Part shown: positions 59,001 through 64,000 of the stretch, piece after piece
Layout: each line of letters begins with the position of its first letter
How positions within the stretch are numbered: the first letter of the stretch is position 1
From: Diplolepis rosae
Lineage: Eukaryota; Arthropoda; Insecta; Hymenoptera; Diplolepididae
NCBI GenBank assembly: GCA_030998225.1
Contig: JAPYXD010000308.1
Location: 2,800,001-2,864,000, forward strand
Reading direction: 5' to 3'
Length of the DNA stretch: 64,000 nt
The notes under the pieces: generated by a model
The model's database searches: none
What the model was told of the DNA's origin: nothing
Seen by the model: the letters and a program-made list of their open reading frames with translations, nothing else
Position numbers and translations under genes: made by a program

Positions 59001-60373
59001 TCTCAAATAATTTTAGCTGCCGCAGCTAAAAGGTATCCCAGGATTTCGTAACTCCTAAATATTTAGCTGTGGTACATAAATTTTCTATCTGGAAAAATAT
59101 AGCTGGGGCAACTGAAAAATTTAGTTCGCATATCTATACAAGTATTTCTATTCCTAAACAAGAATGGAGTTGCCCAGGTATCACACCTAATCAGGTTTAA
59201 CTGGATATTCTAGGTGAAGAATATAGTTGCATTTAACAGACTTTCTAGGTAGGATGCTGAAAATATATAGGTGCTACATTTATATATATATTTATATATT
59301 TATTTATTTAAAAGCAGTGGTTTATAAAAATGAAAAAAACAAGTGTGGTTAGAAAATTAATTTTATTTTAATAAAATTTTTTATTAAAAAAATGAAATAA
59401 AATAAATAAATATAAATTCAAATAAAAAATAAAATAAAAAAGTCACTTTCTAAATGAAACGTATTCTGTGACCTGCCATCGGTATTAGTCCGCCCAAAAC
59501 ATTTGACCATTCGGATGACACTGATTCACTGAGTGTATCTAAAGTAATGTCTTCAGCTGAAATATTAATAAAGTTCGGAATTGAGGTTTAGAGGTTAATT
59601 AAAGGCACTTTTTGAAATTTTCTTTCTACGACAAGGACGAGCTCTATTAATCTCAAAATTTCTTTTAATACTTTTTTTCACCATTATCACATCTGCACGA
59701 AATAAAATATTAAGTTAAAACTCTTGGAGCTAGATTAAATAAAAGGTGCTAAAGAACGTCTGTCTACATCCAAATGTTTATAATTTCCAAAAAAAAATTC
59801 GAAAAATTTAGACATTACAGCTAGACGATATAGCAAATGGTGCCAGATTTATCTCCTAAATTTTCTGTCTGCAAGAGATAGATGGTTTACGTATTTCAGA
59901 TATATAGTTTACTGTTCAACCTGAAAAGTATTGCTAATTCAGCTATATTTCCTCAGCAATATTTGTATAGCTACAACGCCAAAACCACTTTTTCCAGTGA
60001 GAGTAAAGTATGAAAGCGTGCATTAAATATTTCCAAAAGTATATATTATTATATGTAGTATAATTATAAAAAATCAATCTTTTATACAATCACGATAATG
60101 CTGGAGCCTTTCTTTTATTCCACCCTAAGCTTCACTCGAGAGTACGATAAACAGTGAGTCGTAAGACTCGTTCCGCTGCCTACCTATTCACACAGGAACG
60201 AATGAAATGGAATTTTGTAATTTGAAAAAAGTGTTGAATTTTCAACAAATTGATGTTCCACGTTATTATATTTAATAATCGAAAGCAATTATAAACATAG
60301 AAAATACAATTACACTTTGTTTTAGGAGGAAGTTGTTAATTTGATCCTAATAAATTGAAGTTAACGCTACTAT
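59001..60373. other. AT-rich sequence with TAGCTG-type words
   Basis: The words AGCTGGGGCAACT, TTTAGCTGTGG and TAGCTG recur loosely at 59010-59150 and 59900-59990, suggesting a decayed palindromic repeat. No gene is supported. Positions 60325-60370 are the empty-site paralog of the element 1 target. Confidence 0.4.
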
Positions 60374-60594
60374 GCACGGAAAATTTACTAGTCGATACTC
60401 TTTTTAATTGTCATCTACTTTTGGATATGACTAGTCACTGCGAATTTGGAAGAATTTTTTATAATCTTTTATTAAAAAGTGTACGCAATTATTGAAATCA
60501 TCAGTGAAATTTTTTTAAAGCTTCAGCACCGTTCAAAGTCGATAGCAACTGAAGAAAGTTTCGACAACTAATTTTTTGTGTGTGGTATAAACCA
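60374..60594. mobile_element. Short TIR element (~220 bp)
   Basis: The left end GCACGGAAAATTTACTAGTC and the right end, inverted CACAAAAAATTAGTTGTC, continue to match for about 45 bases (TCGA.ACT, GACTTT). A related end is at 7875-7935. No ORF. Confidence 0.5.
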
Positions 60595-61089
60595 GTTTTA
60601 CTATGTTAGTGGTTTTTCCTCGTTAGTATTTTTCTTACTCAATATAGAGGGATAAAAAAAATTATTGTGCTGACTTTATTGTGACATATTTACTGTATAA
60701 ACTTAACAATTATTTTTTCTCCTCATAGTCAAATATAATAGAGTTTTCAAGTTGTCCAAAAATAAAGTTTCATTTTATTTATAATTGTAAGTTAGCATTA
60801 GAGTAGGTAAATTTGAATACTAAGCGATCCTACTATCAATTCTATATTTTTAGATATTATTAATTTTTAAAAACTCAAAAATTGTCTTTTGGAGAACCTA
60901 ATTAGGTTTGGGTTGAGTGTCAGCCTATTTTTTACAAATCTAATCAGCTGTTTCATGTATACGTAGTTATAATTTGTTTCACAAGAAAAGTAATTTTTTT
61001 CCAAATCGGTAAAATAATTGATATTCTGTTTAATAATAAAAACGATATGCTATAATGATTATTCCTTCGAAGAAAGTTTAAGGGGTCTT

Positions 61090-61325
61090 TTAAAACTAGA
61101 AGTAACGGACTTCGCCGTACCCCTTGAAGTACCACGTGGGTATAACAGGTAAATTTTTCATACTTCTAGGTGGGCCAGGGGAATGAAATTTTGGTGAGTT
61201 GTACAACCTTATAAATAATTAAAAGTCACGGAAGCGTTTGGTCCTGCGATGATTATGGAAGGGAGCAGGGCCCTCAACAAACCCTCGTGGGTCAAAAATG
61301 ACCCACGTGGTACTTCTAGTGTTAA
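61090..61325. mobile_element. piggyBac-like MITE (236 bp)
   Basis: TTAA at 61090-61093 and 61322-61325 bounds inverted ends: left AACTAGAAGTA, with AAGTACCACGTGGGT further in; right TGACCCACGTGGTACTTCTAGTG. CACTAGAAG after TTAA resembles piggyBac termini. No transposase. Confidence 0.55.
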
Positions 61326-62605
61326 AACTTATTTTCATATAGAATATAAATCAGCTAAGAAACATATGTTCCATTGTGTAAAGTCTGAAGATAAAGTTTT
61401 AACAGTTAAAACACGAGTTTTTGGGACTCATGATTAATGGTATAAAGTAATGAGACATGATATGGTAGCATTATTGGCCAGATGAAAATTTGCCAAACAC
61501 ATTCCAAGGCAAATTAAATGCTGAATAATGCAATTCCCTATTGTTGAATTCAAAGCCCTGAGTTCAAGAGGAATATGTCGTTAATTGTGTTTGCACTAGA
61601 TTAATGTTAAGATAGTACCATCAGATTATATATTTAATTCAAGTAATAAATTTTTATTATTATCAATTAAGAATGTTTATAATTTACTGAAAAAGGAAGG
61701 AAAAATTATTTGCTTCGAAAATATCTATGATTTTTATCTAAACCATTTTTATTATGAAAAACGTAATTTTCATTTTAATCTTAAAAAACTTAATTTTTGA
61801 CTGAAATATGCACTATGAAAAAAAGCTTAACGTTACAATACTTTAAAACTAGTATCCAAGAAAAAAATTGAAAAGCAAAAAAAAATGATTTGCCTTATAG
61901 AAAAATCTATTGTGGTTTGGATTGTTTTTTTTATAGGGCGCATAGTTTTTGTTTTAATAATGACAAATTTTATTTATCAAGTTTAGAAATGAAACGAATT
62001 TTGATATGCAGTCAAGACATTTTTTCTATGCATTTTTCTACGTGTGTACATAACAAAAAATTGTGTTATACTGTAAATGAAATGTATATAAGTGTGTGGC
62101 GACTAAAGTTTTATGCAGTCAAAATGTATTAGAATTTTTTGAAATTTTTCCACAATTAAAATTTTTCTGGAACTGTAGTTGAAAAATCCTTAAAAATGTA
62201 ACATCAACTTTCAGCAACATTAATTAGTAAAACCTAATTTTAGAATAAAATTGGACAAAAGAACATTAAATCAGTCCTGAGTGATTTCTAATTTATAATG
62301 TGAATAAGTTATCTACACGTACACAGAAAAAAAATTTCATTAGGTTTGACTACTTTTTAACTTACTTTCCGTAGTTCGTAAAAGCCCCAGTGTCATTTTT
62401 GAATTTAAGTGAACTGCAGGAACATAGGTAAATCAAATAAGAGCAGTAATTGAATCGATGAATATTCTTAGTACATTTTAAAACTTTATTCACTTTCAAG
62501 CAGACTCTAAGTTACTATTTTTATATACAAACTTACCTACAAAAACACATTCCCCTTTACACTACACAAACGCTCGTATAGGTAGTATTAAAAATTATTC
62601 TTAAC
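61326..62605. other. AT-rich sequence, no gene seen
   Basis: No repeat structure or supported ORF was found. The ORF at 61890-62132 starts in A-rich sequence and has no recognisable domain. Confidence 0.35.
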
Positions 62606-62692
62606 GCTGCGGGTTCGAACCCTCTCTACTTACAATTAACGCATTACTAACCTAACTACTAAGCCTCTCGGCTGCGCACGCTTGGAATACAA
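62606..62692 (-). repeat. tRNA-derived SINE, copy 3
   Basis: On the minus strand: GCAGCCGAGAGGCTTAGTAG as A box and GAGGGTTCGAACCCGC as B box. GTTAGGTTAGTAATGCGTTA between them parallels GCGTTAGGAATGCGTTTAG in the other copies. Confidence 0.55.
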
Positions 62693-62884
62693 GAAAGAAA
62701 ATAGCGCTTATAACCTTCAACTACTGCAGGGCCGTGTAAGAAGTGTATAGTGTATATTTTTAAATTTTATGCCAATTTATGATTCTGATTAAATTTTTTA
62801 AGATTTTTAAATATTAAATCAATTTTCTATAAAATAAAATATTTTTGAAAGAAAGCGATCAAATTTTTGAAATAAAGAACATTA

Positions 62885-63150
62885 CATAACGGTGCTGCAC
62901 CGACGCTTGGCATTATTTAAAAGTTGGTTGTTTGCCAACACTGAATGTTGGTACTGCGCCGGTGCTGATCGAGTGCTGCACCGATGCTTGGCAATACACA
63001 AATGTTGGTTGTTTGCCAGCACTGAAAAGCAGTACTGCGCCGGTGTTTAGCCAGTGCCGCCCCAGCGGTGTGCCAACGCTTGGCACAGTGCTGATCGGCA
63101 GCACTGGCATTACTCACGGGTTAAAACCAGAACGGTACCGCGCCGGTTGT
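62885..63150. repeat. GC-richer tandem repeat, ~105-bp unit
   Basis: Two and a half imperfect units contain TGCACCGA.GCTTGGCA, TTGGTTGTTTGCCA.CACTG and ACTGCGCCGGTG. The words TTGGCA/TGCCAA and CAGCACTG/CAGTGCTG make it self-complementary. It stands out from the AT-rich surroundings. ORFs on both strands here come from the repeat. Confidence 0.6.
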
Positions 63151-63179
63151 AAGGATTGGCAGTACACCGATTTTCCCGC

Positions 63180-64000
63180 CTGGGCATTTGTTGACAAACT
63201 CATCCAAATATCTTTAAAAGTGAAAGAGCGGCATGAAAAGACACTTCTGTTTTTTATTGCGGTCATATTGTGCTACATTAAAAAAGCTAGAAATTAAAGT
63301 TTGAGTTTTGCGGAGCGAATTAAAATTAGCAAAGTTTAACTCGAGGAAGCCATTTGTTGACAAAATCGTCCAATAATCTCGAAAACTAAAAAAGTGGCAT
63401 GAAAAGAGAATTTGGTTTTTGATCGCAGTCACATTTTGCTAAATTAAAGAAACTTTGCTAATTTTGGTTTCACTCGGCAAACTCAAAAAATCATTCATAT
63501 TTATTTTAATCAAGCACAATATGACTGCAATCAAATACAGAAGTCTCTTTTTACGTCACGTTATTACTTTTCGAGATAATTGGACGAGTTTGTCCATAAA
63601 TAGCTTCCCCGTGTCAAACATTGCTAATTTTGGATTCACACCGCAAAACAAATTGAAATTTATATATTTTTTAATGTAGCAAAATGTGACTGCGATCAAA
63701 AACCGAAGTCTCTTTTTACGTCACTTTTTCAGTTTTCGAGATAATTGGACGAGTTTGACAACAAATGCCTTCCCCGTGTCAAACATTGCTAATTTTTGTT
63801 TCACTCCGCAAAGTCAAACTTTAATTAATTTATTATTTAATCTAGCACAATGTCACTGCATTCAATAACGAAAGTCTCTTTTCATGCCACGTTATTGCTT
63901 TTCGAGATAATTGGACGAGTTTGTCCATAAATGGTTTCCCCGTGTCAAACTTTTGCTAATTTTGGTTTTGCTCCGCAAACTAACATTTTAATTTATATTT
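63180..64000. repeat. ~165-170-bp satellite that switches orientation
   Basis: Units at about 63184 and 63355 read TTTGTTGACAAA.TC.TCCAA, with the matching AAAAGTGGCATGAAAAGA block. From about 63455 the units are reverse complemented (GATAATTGGACGAGTTTG at about 63575, 63740 and 63908). The array continues beyond the window edge. Confidence 0.75.

Noticed and set aside
62932..63297. 121-codon ORF and two overlapping minus-strand ORFs
   Set aside because: They lie in the GC-richer tandem repeat, open on both strands, and repeat the same peptide words.

Overview
The window looks like repeat-dense DNA from an arthropod, probably an insect. It is AT-rich and has no bacterial gene layout. It holds several Tc1/mariner relics, piggyBac-like TTAA elements, Penelope-like retroelements (PLEs), a Ty3/gypsy-type LTR retrotransposon, tRNA-derived SINE copies and satellites. 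No intact host gene is recognisable. The only host-like protein segment is a CARD-domain ORF inside the LTR retrotransposon. Similarities were judged by eye, without database searches.

The left 27 kb is dominated by three elements with one architecture: two long, near-identical inverted arms, a conserved RNA hairpin near each end (core CTGAAGA, variable stem, GAAACGTT), and satellite DNA between the arms. Element 1 (2538-7863) has an 11-bp target-site duplication and only a 250-bp satellite inside. Element 2 (9819-26589) has the same arms and satellite plus a Penelope-type reverse transcriptase/GIY-YIG ORF in the middle, broken by one in-frame stop. Element 3 (19739-25688) is nested in the right arm of element 2 with a 15-bp duplication and carries an unrelated satellite (core TGGCCAAGTAATGCGCGAG). 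Elements 1 and 3 end in a similar single-copy tail outside the inverted repeat. I read them as PLEs whose terminal repeats are inverted and carry satellites, with element 2 as the likely protein source.

From 26.6 to 35 kb there are mariner relics, palindromic MITEs, a tRNA-like segment and mostly plain AT-rich DNA. From 35.08 to 43.08 kb lies a fourth inverted-arm PLE of another lineage. Its minus-strand RT/GIY-YIG gene is decayed, and it is interrupted by a foldback element, a SINE-bearing segment and an unclassified DNA transposon that itself contains a mariner.

From 43 to 47.6 kb there are MITEs, including two bounded by TTAA. A palindromic element (47667-56370) is split by a 7.8-kb minus-strand gypsy retrotransposon (47890-55691, duplication CCAC). 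It has gag, protease, RT, RNase H, an unusual AT-hook linker, a deleted integrase, and a CARD ORF where the 3' LTR should be. Only about 46 bp of that LTR remain.

The right end (56.4-64 kb) holds a SINE, a piece of an element-3-like arm, a deleted mariner, small TIR elements and two tandem-repeat arrays, one of which switches orientation.
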